NCBI RefSeq assembly: GCF_965205175.1
Contig: NZ_OZ242038.1
Coordinates: forward strand, 1,922,001 to 1,986,000
Length of the DNA: 64,000 bases
Direction of reading: 5' to 3'
Source: Poriferisodalis sp965205175
GTDB taxonomy: Bacteria; Actinomycetota; Acidimicrobiia; Acidimicrobiales; Poriferisodalaceae
The notes below the pieces were generated by a model. The model searched no databases and was not told the DNA's origin. It saw only the letters and a program-made list of their open reading frames with translations. Position numbers and translations under genes: made by a program. Of the stretch, positions 1-8,114 are shown one piece after another. The first letter of the stretch is position 1, and every line of letters starts with the position of its first letter.

Positions 1-945
1 CCGCCGCTGCTGGGCTTTGCTCACGATGCCAGCGGTGGTGTGTCGGTGCCGATCCTGGCGGTCGGCGTCATTGCGCTGGCGGGTGCTGTGGTGCTGCTGC
101 CGACCACCCGGCACCCGCTGCCGCTGCCGACCTATCTCGCACCGGGCGACGTGCCGCCGCCGATGCCGGCTGTGCCGCCGGTGCCGCCGTCTGTCACCCC
201 TGCTGCGGGACGGGCGGTGTCCGTGCCCACGCGGCCTCGTGCGCACAACGGGCAGCCGTTGGCGGCCGGCGCTGCGCAGACGGCGTCGGCGTCGTCGGAG
301 GTAGCGGTGGCGCGTGAGGCAGTGCCGGAATTCGTGCCCGTGGCGGTCGCGGCGGAGACAGCTCACTCGCAGAGTCACGACCCGTTTGCCCTTGCTGTGG
401 CGATACCCGTGTCCGACGACCGATTGCCCGTTGCCGCGGGATCCTCGCCGACTGTTGGTGCGCCTGTCGCGGCTACCGCGTCGCAGATAGAGTCGCAGAT
501 AGACACGACGCTTGGTGCCGCTGCATCGTCGCGGATCGGCGGTTTGCCCGGCGTTGCGGCGTCCCTGCGACCTGGCGATACGCCTGATGCCGGCGGGTCT
601 TCGCGGGCTGTGGGTGTGCGTGACGCGGTAGCGTCGCCACGGGCAGACGATGGGCCTGTCACCGCTGGATCGTCTGGATCGTCGCCGGCGGTTGGTGCGC
701 CTGTCGTTGCAGCGTCGCTGCGGGCCGATAGCTCGCGCATTGCCGCAGCACCGTCGGCGGTGAGTCGCGGTGTCGCTGTGCCGGATGCGGCCGACGAGAA
801 TGACGGCTTGGAGGACAACGGCTTGGAGGACAACGGACTGGCTGCTGTCTTGGCGCAGCCGCGGTCGGCGGCACTGCGCGCGAGTCCGCCCGCGGTGTAC
901 TGGCCCGTGCCCGCAGCGACTGTCTTGGAGCACGGCCCAAGGTGA
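1..945 (+). CDS. C-terminal end of an MFS transporter with a long low-complexity tail (5' truncated)
   Basis: The frame is open from the first base, so the gene begins outside the window. The visible start of the protein (GFAHDASGG, then a hydrophobic stretch PILAVGVIALAGAVVLL) looks like the last transmembrane helix of a major facilitator transporter of the CynX type, where a G-x-x-x-D-A-T/S-G loop precedes the final helix. About 260 residues rich in Ala, Pro, Ser and Val follow, with imperfect repeats such as SSPxVGAPV and AASLR. Such a tail is not part of the MFS fold and is probably cytoplasmic and disordered. The assignment rests on one helix only. Substrate unknown. Confidence 0.5.
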   Translation, partial: PPLLGFAHDASGGVSVPILAVGVIALAGAVVLLPTTRHPLPLPTYLAPGDVPPPMPAVPPVPPSVTPAAGRAVSVPTRPRAHNGQPLAAGAAQTASASSEVAVAREAVPEFVPVAVAAETAHSQSHDPFALAVAIPVSDDRLPVAAGSSPTVGAPVAATASQIESQIDTTLGAAASSRIGGLPGVAASLRPGDTPDAGGSSRAVGVRDAVASPRADDGPVTAGSSGSSPAVGAPVVAASLRADSSRIAAAPSAVSRGVAVPDAADENDGLEDNGLEDNGLAAVLAQPRSAALRASPPAVYWPVPAATVLEHGPR

Positions 946-985
946 GCCGGTGTTGGACGAGCACGGAGCGAGCAATGAGCGAGCA

Positions 986-1696
986 ATGAGCGAGCAGCCC
1001 TTCACGGCGCCTCAGACGGCCGCTGCCGGGACCGGTCCTCAGAATGTGCCGCAGGCGGCCGGGCGGCAGTCGCAGACCGGTTTGGAGACCGGTCTGCCGA
1101 CGTCGGTCACCCACGATGAGCGACGCGCTGGTGCAGGCGCCGCGCAGGATCTTCACCTTCGCTCGACCGATCCGGTAGCAGAGGCACCGATAGAAGTGCT
1201 GCGCGGCACCGTTCGCTGCCAGTGGATCGACCACAACGGTCACCTCAACGCCGGCTACTACCTCGTGGCTTTCGACGATGCCATCGGTCCTTGGATGGAG
1301 TTCATCGGGCTTGGTGCCGCACATCGCGAAGCGTGCGATGTCACGACGTTCAGCGCACAGAATCACGTCACCTACGTGCGCGAGATCGGGCCGGACGAGC
1401 CGTATTCGATCACGGTGCAACTGCTCGGCTACGACCGCAAACGGATTCACGCGTTCCAGGTGATGACCCAGACCCAGGACGGCTACGTCGCGGCAACCTG
1501 CGAATTCGTCTCGCTGCACATCGACGGACCGACTCGGCGCGTCGGCCCGATGGCCGATGCGCCCTATCGGCGGCTGGGCGACATCTGGGCAGCCCATCAG
1601 CAGCTGTCCCTGCCCTCGCAGGTCGGTCGCACCATCGCCGTCCCGCCTTCAGCCCAAGCACACCTGCACGTGGACCTCGTCCCCCAGCTCGCCTGA
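986..1696 (+). CDS. Hot-dog thioesterase, betainyl-CoA thioesterase-like
   Basis: A 236-residue protein. The C-terminal two thirds, from about residue 70, are a single 4HBT hot-dog domain with the signature WIDHNGHLNAGYYLVAFDDA, very like the WIDxNGHMN motif of thioesterases linked to carnitine catabolism, which release glycine betaine from betainyl-CoA. The first 70 residues are low complexity, so the true start may lie further in. I chose ATG 986 because an alternative ATG at 975 is in another frame and only a weak purine-rich stretch precedes it. The pathway partners (carnitine dehydrogenase and the 3-dehydrocarnitine cleavage enzyme) are at 13946-15912, about 12 kb away, so the link is by family and not by operon. 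Confidence 0.72.
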   Translation: MSEQPFTAPQTAAAGTGPQNVPQAAGRQSQTGLETGLPTSVTHDERRAGAGAAQDLHLRSTDPVAEAPIEVLRGTVRCQWIDHNGHLNAGYYLVAFDDAIGPWMEFIGLGAAHREACDVTTFSAQNHVTYVREIGPDEPYSITVQLLGYDRKRIHAFQVMTQTQDGYVAATCEFVSLHIDGPTRRVGPMADAPYRRLGDIWAAHQQLSLPSQVGRTIAVPPSAQAHLHVDLVPQLA

Positions 1697-1949
1697 TCTG
1701 CCGCCGCGGCAGCGGCCGCCAGGTCAGCGGGCACCGCACGCTCGCGAGCTGACCAGGTGTGCTGATGACCGAGCTGAGGACCGAGCTGACGAGGTGTGCC
1801 TGTTCGACCGCTCGCTGACGGTTGCTGACTTGTTGAGTTCTCCGTGCGGGCGTGGCGCCTGTTCGGGCGTGCTGTCCGATAAGGCACTTGGTTCGCGAGG
1901 AGACAGGGCCGGTAGAGCCGCTTCCGGGATGATGGCCACTGTCCAGGTT

Positions 1950-2245
1950 CAGTCCGAGCGGAGCGGGGGCAAGAGCGCGAGTTTGCCGATGCAGTGAGTG
2001 TTCACGAAGTTCAGGCAGTGTTCAGTCTCGGCGATGTCGGGATTGAGGAGGCTGCGCTCGCAATGGAGTCCGGTCTTGAGTCGCAGTCCGGGCGGTGCGG
2101 GGGCAGGAGCGCGAGTTTGCCGATGCAGTGAGTGTTCGCGGAGTTCGGGCAGCCTTCAGTCTGGGCGGTGTCGGGACTGAGGAGGCTGCGCTCGTAGTGA
2201 AGTCCGGGTTTGAGTCGCAGTCCGGGCGGAGCTGGGGCAGGGGCC
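1950..2245. repeat. 134-bp imperfect tandem repeat, about 2.2 copies
   Basis: Landmarks such as GAGCGCGAGTTTGCCGATGC recur at 1973 and 2107, and CAGTCCGRGCGG recurs at 1950, 2084 and 2218, giving a constant 134-bp period. The first two copies are full length and clearly similar with scattered substitutions; the third is cut after about 28 bp. The period is not a multiple of three. Confidence 0.75.
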
Positions 2246-2328
2246 TTCGTGCCCCAGCAGTCGCGGCGCGTGTGCTGCGAGCCGGGGATGCGTAGCGCCG
2301 CAAGACTGTGCGCGGAGGTGCCTGCACC

Positions 2329-2700
2329 AGCACGCCGGAGTCTCGTCGGTCTCGTGGCATTCCGGCCGACGACGCGGAGGTCGCAGTGCTTTGCGCGGTG
2401 GCCTCTGCGACAGGTGGAGGCGCCTGCCGCAGCACGCCGGAGTCTCGTGGCGTTCCCGCCGCCGGTGCGGGGGTCGCTGTGCTTTGTGCGGTGGTTCCTG
2501 CGGCAGGTGGAGGCCGCTGCGCCAGCAGGCCCGGAGTCTCGTCGGTCTCGTGGCATTCCGGCCGCCGGTGCGGGGGTCGCTGTGCTTTGTGCGGTGGTTC
2601 CTGCGGCAGGTGGAGGCCGCTGCGCCAGCACGCTGGAGTCTCGTCGGTCTCGTGGCGTTCCCGCCGCCCACGCGGAGGCTGCAGTACTGCCTGCGCAGGC
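2329..2700. repeat. About 100-bp degenerate tandem repeat, four copies
   Basis: Units begin AGCACGCCGGAGTCTCGT or close variants at 2329, 2431, 2523 and 2627. Each continues with a GTGGCRTTCC element, a GTCGCWGTGCTTTG element and a GCGRCAGGTGGAGGC element. The second unit lacks a short CGGTCTC block, so spacing varies from 92 to 104 bp. Probably non-coding. Confidence 0.7.
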
Positions 2701-2776
2701 CCCTGCCCACACCACCGCTCTCGTGCGGCTCCTCGCTGCACAAGCAGAACACGGCAGCCGCGGAGGCCCCTACACA

Positions 2777-2804
2777 CACACCACCGCCTACGTGCGGTGG
2801 TGTG
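2777..2804 (-). terminator. Perfect 11-bp stem hairpin downstream of the HNH gene
   Basis: CACACCACCGC, a 6-nt loop, then GCGGTGGTGTG: an uninterrupted 11-bp stem. It lies 140 bp past the stop of the minus-strand HNH gene and has no T-run after it, so it is at best a weak intrinsic terminator. It could instead be part of the repeat structure of this stretch. Confidence 0.3.
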
Positions 2805-2943
2805 CTGCACGGCAGGCCAGGAACCCTAGGGTTTGCGTGGGCGGGCCTGTCTACGTGGGCGGGGCTCGGGTGGTCGTGCCCGCAGTGGTGCTGTGCCGAT
2901 GGCGAGCCTTCCCACAGGTGACAGGCGGGACTGCCGTCCCGGT

Positions 2944-4440
2944 TCAGGCGGGCGGGCCCCGGGTGGCGGTGTCCGTGGTCGAGTCGATGTCGGCTGCGGG
3001 CTCGGCGGCGTTGATCCTGCCAGACTGAACAAGGGCGGCGGTGCCCGTGGTCGAGTCGATGTCGGCTGCGGGCCGCCCGGATGACTTGCGAGGCGGTTGC
3101 TTGCTTCGCGGCGTCATGGCGGACGGACGCTTGGCTGACGACGGTGTCACGGGCGGTGAGGCAACTGACGACGCTGTGACGGGCAGTGGAGCAGCTGACG
3201 ACGGATCGGCTGCTGGTTGCCTGCTCGCTGGCGGTTTGTTGGGTGGTCGGAGCCTGTAACGGCCGGTGTTCGGGTCTCGTTCGACGGTGTAGCCGTCTTG
3301 GTGGATGTTGTGGTGGTGGCAGTGGTGGCAGACCGACACGAGGTTGTCGAGGTCGGTGTTGCCGCCGTGCTGCCATTCGACGATGTGATGCGCCCTACAC
3401 AGCTCCGGCGTAGCCCCGCAGCCGACGCAGCCCTGGTCGCGCAGTGCGAGCGCGCTGCGCTGCAGCTCGGTGGCGGAGCGGCGACGGCGACCCATTCTCA
3501 GCTCCCCGGTCGCTGTGTCGAAGATCGCAGGCAGGATCCCGGCGTCTACGGCGATGCCGGCGATCTCTGAGATGGGCACTGGTGTGCCGTTGGCGAGCCG
3601 CGCGTTGGCGATCTGCTGGTTGAGGGTGTCGTAGTCGGCCACGAGCATCAACGCGGTGCCCGCCGGCCGCGACGCGTCAGGTTCGCACAGGAGATTGGCG
3701 ATTGCGTCGGCGGTGCGTTGTGCTGGTGTGAGCCGCTTATCGGGGTCCTCATTGCGGAACAAGCGGTTCGCTGCGGCATCCACGGCTGCGGCGATGCGCG
3801 CGCCGGTGATCGGGTCGAACTGGCCGTTCACCACCGTCATGCCTGTCTCACGACTGGTGAACACACGCGCCGAACGCTGCCTGCGCTGCCGGTCCAGCAG
3901 CGACGCGCCGTCGTCGCCGCTGCAGTGGGCGACGTGACGGGCCACGGTTCGACGGAACACGTCATGACCTTCGACTCGTGCGCGTTCGGCCAGGTGCTGC
4001 TCGTTGACCGGCGCGTCCCCAGCGGCGCGAGCGATCATGCGTGCGTGCGCGGCAGGCACCGCGCCCGACCTCAGGCCCTCACGAGTCGCGTCAAGCGCGG
4101 CGAGCGCCACGGCGGTCTTGACGTCATGGCGCGCCGTTCGGCCTGAAGTCGACAGCACGTCGACTGCGGTGTGCGCGGCGGCGGCCTCGCCGTCACGGCG
4201 GGCGATCTCGCTCAGCGCAGCAGCCTCGACTGCGGCCAGCTGCGACCGGGCACGACCGACCTGCGCCAACCGCCGACGCAGCGCCCCATCACCGAGCCGC
4301 GACACATCCACACCCAGCCACGTATCAGACAGCACCTCGGGCCACGCGTGCGGCTCGCCGGACATGACAGCCTCCGTCGAGCGAACGCCGTCACGGCGCC
4401 CGCGGCCGCTCTCGGGTCTGTTGCGTACACCGCTTGCCAT
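2944..4440 (-). CDS. HNH endonuclease with DUF222 domain (13E12 repeat family)
   Basis: 498 residues. The N-terminal and middle parts are the alpha-helical DUF222 domain, including the TRARVxTxRxTGMTVVxGxxDPxTG-type block near VFTSRETGMTVVNGQFDP. The C-terminal HNH nuclease domain has CVGCG, the catalytic AHHIVEWQHGG, and CHHCHHH with the zinc-binding cysteines. After the HNH motif comes a Pro/Ser/Ala-rich tail with a duplicated AADIDSTT block. The open frame runs upstream to 4923, but I chose ATG 4440 because a promoter-like TACGGT sits exactly 7 nt before it, and because the upstream part of the frame contains two more copies of the same promoter-start module. The family is multicopy in actinobacteria and its role is uncertain (possible selfish nuclease). 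Confidence 0.85.
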   Translation of the reverse strand: MASGVRNRPESGRGRRDGVRSTEAVMSGEPHAWPEVLSDTWLGVDVSRLGDGALRRRLAQVGRARSQLAAVEAAALSEIARRDGEAAAAHTAVDVLSTSGRTARHDVKTAVALAALDATREGLRSGAVPAAHARMIARAAGDAPVNEQHLAERARVEGHDVFRRTVARHVAHCSGDDGASLLDRQRRQRSARVFTSRETGMTVVNGQFDPITGARIAAAVDAAANRLFRNEDPDKRLTPAQRTADAIANLLCEPDASRPAGTALMLVADYDTLNQQIANARLANGTPVPISEIAGIAVDAGILPAIFDTATGELRMGRRRRSATELQRSALALRDQGCVGCGATPELCRAHHIVEWQHGGNTDLDNLVSVCHHCHHHNIHQDGYTVERDPNTGRYRLRPPNKPPASRQPAADPSSAAPLPVTASSVASPPVTPSSAKRPSAMTPRSKQPPRKSSGRPAADIDSTTGTAALVQSGRINAAEPAADIDSTTDTATRGPPA

Positions 4441-4469
4441 GGCAGCAACCGTAAACGGGGGGTGTGACA
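4438..4469 (-). promoter_or_regulatory. Promoter module TGTCACA-N9-TACGGT-N7-ATG, copy 1 (HNH gene start)
   Basis: On the minus strand: TGTCACA at 4469-4463, nine bases, TACGGT at 4453-4448, seven bases, then ATG at 4440. The -10-like hexamer is so close to the ATG that the transcript would start at or beside it, giving a leaderless mRNA. TGTCACA lies where the -10/-35 spacer should be, so it may be an operator. Confidence 0.6.
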
Positions 4470-4599
4470 CGCTCGCTACCGTGTGAGCGCGGGCGCGGCT
4501 GCTGAGCGGTTCGGCGCTGCGCGACCCGTTCGAGAGTGCCCACTGGCCATCGCTCTGCTCGTCTGGCGTGTGCCTGCTGCTCCCGGAATGTTCGGTACT

Positions 4600-4631
4600 C
4601 ATGGCAGCAACCGTAGGCAGGGGGTGTGACA
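4600..4631 (-). promoter_or_regulatory. Promoter module TGTCACA-N9-TACGGT-N7-ATG, copy 2
   Basis: On the minus strand: TGTCACA 4631-4625, N9, TACGGT 4615-4610, N7, ATG 4602. The bases around the start (GGTTGCTGCCATG) are identical to copy 1. The reading frame after this ATG runs in frame into the HNH gene, so it is either a second start giving a 54-residue longer protein or the leftover 5' end of a duplicated gene. Confidence 0.55.
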
Positions 4632-4785
4632 CGCTTCGCAGCTGGTGGCAGTGAGCGGGGTCACCCAGCGATGCACCGTCGAACAGGCCATCTGGCGCGA
4701 GTTCTGCATCGCCGACTCGGGCTGTCACCGTGTCGTCACTGCCGCTCGTGATGCTGCGGTCGCTGCTGCGCGTACCCTCAACTGC

Positions 4786-4817
4786 CACCCTAGGAACCGT
4801 ACGCAAGGGGTGTGACG
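4786..4817 (-). promoter_or_regulatory. Promoter module, copy 3, with GTG start
   Basis: On the minus strand: CGTCACA-like element at 4817-4811, N9, TACGGT 4801-4796, N7, GTG 4788-4786. The N7 and N9 spacings are identical to copies 1 and 2. The frame after this GTG also runs on into the HNH gene. Confidence 0.5.
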
Positions 4818-4860
4818 CGCTCGGCAGCGGTTGGCCGCAAGCTCGGCTAGCCGGCGGCTC

Positions 4861-4882
4861 GGTGCATCGGAGGACTCGAACC
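4861..4882 (-). other. tRNA 3'-end-like fragment (possible attachment-site remnant)
   Basis: Read on the minus strand, the T-loop core GGTTCGAGTCC is followed by a CCTCC stem half and an acceptor-like 3' strand. The bases on the 5' side do not pair with CCTCC and no anticodon or D arm precedes it, so this is not a full tRNA. Integrative elements often use tRNA 3' ends as attachment sites and leave such fragments, but 22 bp could be chance. Confidence 0.2.
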
Positions 4883-5210
4883 GGCGAGTGCTTCGCGTGC
4901 CGATGCCAGAACTGCTGCCGCACGCGATGGCGCGGCCTGCGTCACTGATGACGGGCACGAACGCAGGAGTGGGGTGCAAGTCGAATCGCCCACACGCGAT
5001 GGCGGGTCGAGGCCAGCGGAACAGAGGAACCGACCGCATCCGAACCAACGCCGGTGGGTTCGTACACGAATGGCCCTACCGCTGGGCACCTCGGCGGCTT
5101 CAGAATCCGGCAACCAACGGAATCAAGAAATATACTTTTAAATAATAAGAAATCTTTGAATATAATGGAACAGCATAAAATAGCGCAGTACAGCGCAAAA
5201 AGGCACAGTA

Positions 5211-5564
5211 TGAGGCTTGCGCAGGGAAGTCAGCGACCGCCGTCGGTTGCCGGCCGTCGGCTGCTGGTCGCTGCGGCGGAGCTTTTGGCTGTCGAGATCG
5301 CGGCGGCACAGGCGCGCTGGCTGCAGTGTCTGGTGATTCCGGCTGCGATCGCCGTACAGGACACTGACTAAGATGATATAGAATATAGCAGAACAGCACA
5401 GCACAGTTTGAGGCTTGCGCAGGGAAGTCAGCGACCGCCGTCGGCTGCTGGCCATCGGCTGCTGGTCGCGGCGGCGGAGCTTTTGGCTGTTGAGATCGCG
5501 GCGGCACAGGCGCGCTGGCTGCAGTGTCTGGTGATTCCGGCTGCGATCGCCGTGCAGGACACTG
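5211..5564. repeat. Pair of 156-bp direct repeats
   Basis: The block at 5211-5366 recurs at 5409-5564 (offset 198 bp) with about six substitutions, roughly 96 percent identity. Both start TGAGGCTTGCGCAGGGAAG and end CAGGACACTG. Each is preceded by an AT-rich stretch with ACAGCRCA motifs. No coding function is apparent. It could be a small non-autonomous element or a regulatory RNA duplication. Confidence 0.8.
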
Positions 5565-5682
5565 GTCGGGCCCGAGCGGACCCGGACAGCCCGCAGGTCC
5601 GGCGGCGAAGTCGCGGCACGCAAGGACTGCAGAGCTGTAGCAGGCCCGAGCGGATCGTGACAGCCGGCAGGTCTGGCGGCCG

Positions 5683-5698
5683 GCACGCCATGGCGTGC
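5683..5698. repeat. 16-bp perfect palindrome
   Basis: GCACGCCATGGCGTGC is its own reverse complement. It lies downstream of two copies, about 74 bp apart, of a CCCGAGCGGA-containing block (5571 and 5645). It could be a protein-binding site; no gene is next to it. Confidence 0.5.
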
Positions 5699-5919
5699 GG
5701 GCGTGCCAACCACGAGCGCACCCCAGTCCCGGACGCGTGGAGCGGCGCGTAACGGACAGTTCCACAACAGATGTCCAGCCTCTGCTCTGCGATCTCGGCG
5801 TCGACCTCCCACCTGCTGCTGTCCCGTCGGCGACGCCAACGGATTTCGTGCCCGACGTTTGACGACGACCTTCGGGTTGCCGGTGCGCCCCACCTTCGTT
5901 GGTCGCGCCGGCCGAGGCG

Positions 5920-6087
5920 GGCGCCGTCCGTCGTTGCGCTCAACACGTGCGCATGTCGGGCGGCCTCGCAGGCCACCGCCCGCACCAGGCTGTCGGGATC
6001 TTCAAGCGTCGCTCGCACGGCCCCAACCGCTCGACCGTCCCCGAGCTGATGCAGACACCGCAAGGCGCAGCGGCGAAACTGCGGTAG
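5920..6087 (-). pseudogene. HEAT-repeat protein remnant
   Basis: A minus-strand stretch translates to LRCLHQLGDGRAVGAV followed by RATLEDPDSLVRAVACEAAR, which is a good HEAT-repeat unit (a paired-helix repeat with the D-P-D-x-x-V-R-x-A-A signature). The frame then loses any resemblance to a protein and runs into the repeats, and there is no start signal in front. It is best read as a fragment of a larger HEAT-repeat gene. Confidence 0.4.
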
Positions 6088-6237
6088 GCGTGGCTACGGA
6101 CCGCGTGGCTCGCGGTCTGCATGTCGCTGTCGTCATGGGACTCGGGGAGGTCCGGTGCAACGTTGACCGTGCTGGGGTTCGAGGTGACCGTGCTGGGATC
6201 GCTGTGCTGGCACGGATCGAGGCTGCGCAGGCGACGG

Positions 6238-6720
6238 CTAGCTCCGCCAGATGCCTCGGACGAGGTAGATGGGCCAGAAGAGCAGCCAAAGAAAGATCCG
6301 GCCCATCAGCGCGGCCAGCCACAGTGCTGCCACAACCAGCGCCATCCATGCCACCAAGACCCAACCGACCAGATGCACGATGCCAATGGCCAGCCACTTG
6401 ACAGACGTGATCAGCGCCTTCAGCAGCCACCTGGCCGCTGTCCGCCATGTGATCGTCCTCGTTATGGTGGTCGTCCTCGTTATGGCTGCTTCTCCACCGG
6501 TTTGAGGACGCGGCGCCGGCCGTGCCCGGTATTGCGTCGAGCGCATCGACGTGGCAGCTGTGGCCAGCCGCTTGGCACAGGCGACGGGTGCCCGCACCAT
6601 CCGGATGGTCGGTGTCTGCCATGTGGTCGTCCTCGTTCTGGCTGTTTCTGTATCTGTTTGGAGGACGCGCGGTGGGCCGTGGCCGGCGTGGCTCGGCAGG
6701 TGCAGCGGAAGTTGCGGCAC
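6238..6720 (-). CDS. Possible small membrane protein, start uncertain
   Basis: The last 60 or so codons encode a convincing hydrophobic segment (WLLKALITSVKWLAIGI, then VLVAWMALVVAALWLAALM and IFLWLLFWPIYLV), enough for two helices. Upstream of about 6480 the frame is low complexity and driven by two AACGAGGACGAYCACATGG repeats, each with a GAGGA box before an ATG that is in a different frame. The real start is therefore unclear, and the gene may be a frameshifted remnant. Confidence 0.3.
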   Translation of the reverse strand: MPQLPLHLPSHAGHGPPRVLQTDTETARTRTTTWQTPTIRMVRAPVACAKRLATAATSMRSTQYRARPAPRPQTGGEAAITRTTTITRTITWRTAARWLLKALITSVKWLAIGIVHLVGWVLVAWMALVVAALWLAALMGRIFLWLLFWPIYLVRGIWRS

Positions 6721-6999
6721 ACTCCGACCCGCCTAGAGGGCGCGGCGCCGGCCGTGGTCGGTAACGCGGCGCCATGCTCACTGCGACCAGCGCAGCCGAT
6801 GGCCACAGGAGCAATCGTCCATCATGTCGTTGCGGAAGCAATCCCTGTCGGCACGCAGCGGACATCTGAAGCTGGAGTGCCGGCACGCGCCGCGGCTCTC
6901 GATCCTGCCCTCGCTTCTCCGGCCGTCCAGGTCCTCGAATCCGGCCCGGTCATTGCCGCTGCGGTCAATTCGGACGCCGCCACAGGTGCTGCCGCTCGT

Positions 7000-7031
7000 C
7001 ATATGCACAACCGTAGGGCAAGGGTGTCACA
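7000..7031 (-). promoter_or_regulatory. Promoter module, copy 4, in front of a dead frame
   Basis: On the minus strand: TGTGACA 7031-7025 (one inner base changed from TGTCACA), N9, TACGGT 7015-7010, N7, ATG 7002. The frame after the ATG is short and unlike any protein I know, so this looks like the surviving 5' end of a lost gene of the same class as the HNH gene. Confidence 0.45.
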
Positions 7032-7168
7032 TGACCGCCGGCGCCAGGATGCGGCTGCTCGCCGGACAGGTCAATGGCTCGTTCCTGCCCGGACCGTGAA
7101 CGATGCAGCACCACGCATCACAATCACCTGCCGGCCACCGCCACCGTCCGCGCAACTAGGTTGCAGCG

Positions 7169-7927
7169 ATGGAGATTTTCGGCGTGGTCAACGCCTCTCC
7201 GGACTCGAAGGCAGAGTTCTCGGTGGTCCGCACCTGCGCCGAAGCCGTGTCTCGCGGCAGCGAGCTGATCGACGCCGGCGCGGACTATTTCGATCTCGGA
7301 GGCGAAGGCTCCACGCTCGGCAGCGAAGAGGTCAGTGCGCAGGACGAGTGGCAGCGGGTCTCGGGCCCGCTGCGGGGATTGCTGTCGCTCGGCACCGAGG
7401 TGGCGATCGATACTCGCAAGCCGGAGGTGGCCCGACGAGCACTCGACGCTGGTGCAACCGTGCTGAATGCCGGGGATGCGCTGCAGTCTCCTGAGATGGT
7501 GGAGCTGGCAGCCGAACGGGGGGTGACGGTGGTGCTGCCATTCATGCTGGGGCGGGATTTCCGCAGTGTCCGTGACGTCGGCGGCGACCCTGCGGCGGTG
7601 ATGAGCGACTGGTTCGGGCATCACATCGAGCGCCTGCGCCGATCTGGTGTTGGCCAGCGGCTGCTGCTGGACTGTGGTGTCGGCTTCGGCCCGCACGACA
7701 TGACTTGGCCGCAGCGGGCGGCGTACCAGCGAGCGATCTATGGCGGCCTCGACCAGCTGCGCCGCTTCAACCTTCCGCTGTACGTGCCTGTGCCATGGCT
7801 GCAGACACCGGACCGACTCGAGCTGCTCGATCTCGCCCTCGCCCAGAACCCCGACTACGTCCGCGCCCACCACCCAGCCCAAGTCCGCCAACGCCACGCC
7901 GCCCTCAACTCTGCGCCGTCGCTGTAG
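7169..7927 (+). CDS. Dihydropteroate synthase-like pterin-binding protein
   Basis: 252 residues, close to the usual 260-280 of FolP. It begins with FGVVNASPDS (canonical GVVNVTPDS), has GADYFDLGGEGST (canonical GADIIDVGGESTRPG) and IDTRKPEVARRALDAGATVLNAGD (shown here as the IDTRKPEVARRAL and NAGD elements), and forms a TIM barrel. It departs from true DHPS: the phosphate-binding S-T-R turn is changed to G-S-T-L and there is no clear terminal RxHD. This resembles the FolP2-type homologues of actinobacteria, which may not make dihydropteroate. TAGGTT lies 6 nt before the ATG, suggesting a leaderless mRNA. No folate genes are adjacent. Confidence 0.7.
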   Translation: MEIFGVVNASPDSKAEFSVVRTCAEAVSRGSELIDAGADYFDLGGEGSTLGSEEVSAQDEWQRVSGPLRGLLSLGTEVAIDTRKPEVARRALDAGATVLNAGDALQSPEMVELAAERGVTVVLPFMLGRDFRSVRDVGGDPAAVMSDWFGHHIERLRRSGVGQRLLLDCGVGFGPHDMTWPQRAAYQRAIYGGLDQLRRFNLPLYVPVPWLQTPDRLELLDLALAQNPDYVRAHHPAQVRQRHAALNSAPSL

Positions 7928-8114
7928 CCGGTCGGCCTGCCCGAATCCGGTGGCATCGCTCAAGCGGCGGCTGCACAAGCGGCACCAGAGCATCTGACAA
8001 CCGCGCACCGAGGGAGTTCTCGCCGTGTGTTGCGTCCAGCGTCGCCAACCATCCGCATCGGGAGGGCTAGAATCGGTGGCATATCTGGTCACGAGAGTCT
8101 TCTGGGGGTAGGAA

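Larger units (their letters stand above)
1697..2943. other. Non-coding stretch with two families of imperfect tandem repeats
   Basis: No convincing gene. Long open frames exist on both strands only because the DNA is GC-rich and repetitive: the repeat spacings (134, then about 102, 92 and 104 bp) are mostly not multiples of three, so no frame is preserved between copies. The stretch holds the two repeat arrays and one strong hairpin listed separately, and it lies downstream of the HNH endonuclease gene on the minus strand. Confidence 0.6.
4441..7168. other. Decayed region without a confident gene
   Basis: About 2.7 kb with no gene I can name. It holds tandem promoter-start modules, a tRNA-3'-end-like fragment, an AT-rich patch (about 5110-5200), a pair of 156-bp direct repeats, a 16-bp palindrome, a HEAT-repeat remnant, a short membrane-protein frame and a further promoter module. 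The mixture of fragments and repeats suggests a site of repeated insertion and decay. Confidence 0.55.

Noticed and set aside
659..1597. Long antisense frames opposite the first two genes, and many like them across the window
   Set aside because: High GC produces long open frames opposite real genes; these lack domain motifs and start signals.
2210..3028. Long plus-strand open frame over the repeat arrays
   Set aside because: Repeat spacing is not a multiple of three, composition is Arg/Ala/Gly-rich as in GC-driven frames, and there is no start signal or recognisable fold.
4463..4469. TGTCACA as an ordinary -35 element
   Set aside because: It ends only 9 bp before the -10-like hexamer, whereas the clear promoters at 33126 and 37114 use a 16-bp spacer; an operator role fits better.
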